DNA of 40,089 nt from Candidatus Kuenenia stuttgartensis (GTDB lineage Bacteria > Planctomycetota > JAKEIC01 > DYIT01): contig DYIT01000015.1 in NCBI GenBank assembly GCA_020723505.1, positions 19,644 to 59,732 of the forward strand. The letters run 5' to 3'. Below the pieces are notes generated by a model that was not told the DNA's origin, made no database searches, and worked only from the letters and a program-made list of their open reading frames with translations. Below are positions 39,349 through 40,089 of this stretch, one piece after another. How positions within the stretch are numbered: position 1 is the first letter of the stretch; every line of letters starts with the position of its first letter. A program made the translations under genes and the position numbers.

Positions 39349-40089
39349 TTCCTGACCGGCTCCGGATAGGCAATCCTTCCGTGGAAGATTCCCGACAGCA
39401 CGCGGACGAACTGCTCCTCGATTGTGTTGAGCTCGTGGAAGCTCAGCATGCTGTCGTCGAGCTGGTCGTCCATGAGCTTGTAGTTGATTATCTGGTGCAC
39501 GAGCCCCTTGACCCTCTCGGGCGTCGGATCGGACAGGGTCCTCGACGCCGCCTCGACAGAGTCCGCGAGGAAGACGATGGCCGTCTCCTTGGTGCGCGGC
39601 CTCGGGCCTAAGTAGCGGAAAAAGTCGCGGTTGATGTTGCGGTCCGGGGCGCGCTGCCTCGCCTCGTGGTAGAAGTATTCCACCACGCTGGTGCCGTGGT
39701 GCTGGGGGATGAAGTCCATGATTGCCGAGGGCAGGTTGTAGTCCTTTCCAATCTCGATGCCGTCCTTTATGTGCGCGACGATTATCAGCGTGCTCATGGT
39801 CGGCGACAGGTTCGCGTGATGGCTGCCCTTGTGGGACTCGTTCTCGGTGAAGTATTCGGGCTTGATGAGCTTCCCGATGTCGTGGTAGTAGCCTCCCACG
39901 CGCGCGAGCAGGGCGTTGGCGCCCACCTTGGCCGCGGCCGCCTCCGCCAGGGTCCCCACGATGAACGAATGATGGTACGTCCCGGGCGCCTCGAGCAGCA
40001 TCCTCCGGAGGACCGGGTGGTTCTGGTCCGTGAGCTCGAGAAGGGAAATGCCGGTGGAGACCTCGAACAGATACTCTATGAAAGGCAGC
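39345..40089 (-). CDS. 7TM-HD family protein (PgpH/YqfF-like), C-terminal HD domain; 5' end outside window
   Basis: About 247 residues are visible, open to the window edge (first residues LPFIEYLFEVSTGISLLELT). This is the cytoplasmic HD domain of the PgpH family, which hydrolyses cyclic-di-AMP. Metal-site motifs are present: NHPVLRRMLLEAPGTYHHS, RVGGYYHDIGKL, MSTLIIVAHIKDGIEIGKDY and FIPQHHGTSVVEYFYHEA. The membrane part would lie to the right of the window. It is translationally coupled to ybeY. The ATG at 40001 is internal. c-di-AMP activity is inferred from the family. Confidence 0.92.
   Translation of the reverse strand, partial: LPFIEYLFEVSTGISLLELTDQNHPVLRRMLLEAPGTYHHSFIVGTLAEAAAAKVGANALLARVGGYYHDIGKLIKPEYFTENESHKGSHHANLSPTMSTLIIVAHIKDGIEIGKDYNLPSAIMDFIPQHHGTSVVEYFYHEARQRAPDRNINRDFFRYLGPRPRTKETAIVFLADSVEAASRTLSDPTPERVKGLVHQIINYKLMDDQLDDSMLSFHELNTIEEQFVRVLSGIFHGRIAYPEPVRK

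Overview
The window is high-GC bacterial DNA with dense genes on both strands. It has Shine-Dalgarno (SD) sites of the GGAGG type, some TTG and GTG starts, and several good sigma-70-type promoters. Two very large Ser/Thr kinases (one with a MglA-like GTPase head), a kinase fused to a formylglycine-enzyme-like domain, a 1959-residue alpha-2-macroglobulin, PFOR, and intergenic DNA full of 7-bp-periodic repeats suggest a planctomycete-like (PVC-group) or neighbouring uncultured lineage. No rRNA or tRNA is present to settle this, so the placement is inference.

Layout. 1-3187 (+): 3' end of PFOR, a double universal stress protein, and a UDP-glucuronate-epimerase-like SDR. 3188-3759: intergenic, with a 128-bp element bounded by 21-bp inverted repeats. 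3760-8513 (-): five genes in one direction, in transcription order two proteasome-fold proteins (8513-6411), then dnaX, ybaB and recR. 8719-10063 (+): moaA and a ModE-like regulator. 10420-13566 (-): recJ, a family 2 glycosyltransferase, pcm. 13567-14374: intergenic heptad arrays. 14375-16036 (+): kinase-FGE fusion. 16164-19414 (-): M55 D-aminopeptidase and the GTPase-kinase. 19415-20328: tandem 111-bp palindromic repeat. 20329-26208 (+): alpha-2-macroglobulin. 26372-28465: divergent nucleosidase-like gene and an unknown gene. 28532-30978 (-): dppC/dppB-type permeases and a small LigA/RiPP-precursor-like protein. 31573-36975 (-): giant receptor-like kinase. 37408-38808 (+): PurF-type transferase. 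38851-40089 (-): ybeY and the 3' part of a 7TM-HD (PgpH) gene.

The most interesting candidate is the pair at 6411-8513. Both proteins read along the proteasome beta/HslV (Ntn-hydrolase) fold. Only one keeps an N-terminal Thr/Ser, the Asp and the Lys of the active site; the other has lost the nucleophile and the Lys. They share an unusual insertion and a C-terminal LRGY motif, and they sit directly upstream of dnaX-ybaB-recR. This looks like a catalytic/non-catalytic proteasome-like complex that I do not recognise as a described family.

Other recurring themes are heptad-periodic repeat arrays (one inside the epimerase coding sequence), hairpins that overlap or abut stop codons without a U-tract, apparently leaderless promoters, and a shared paired-helix module in two kinases.
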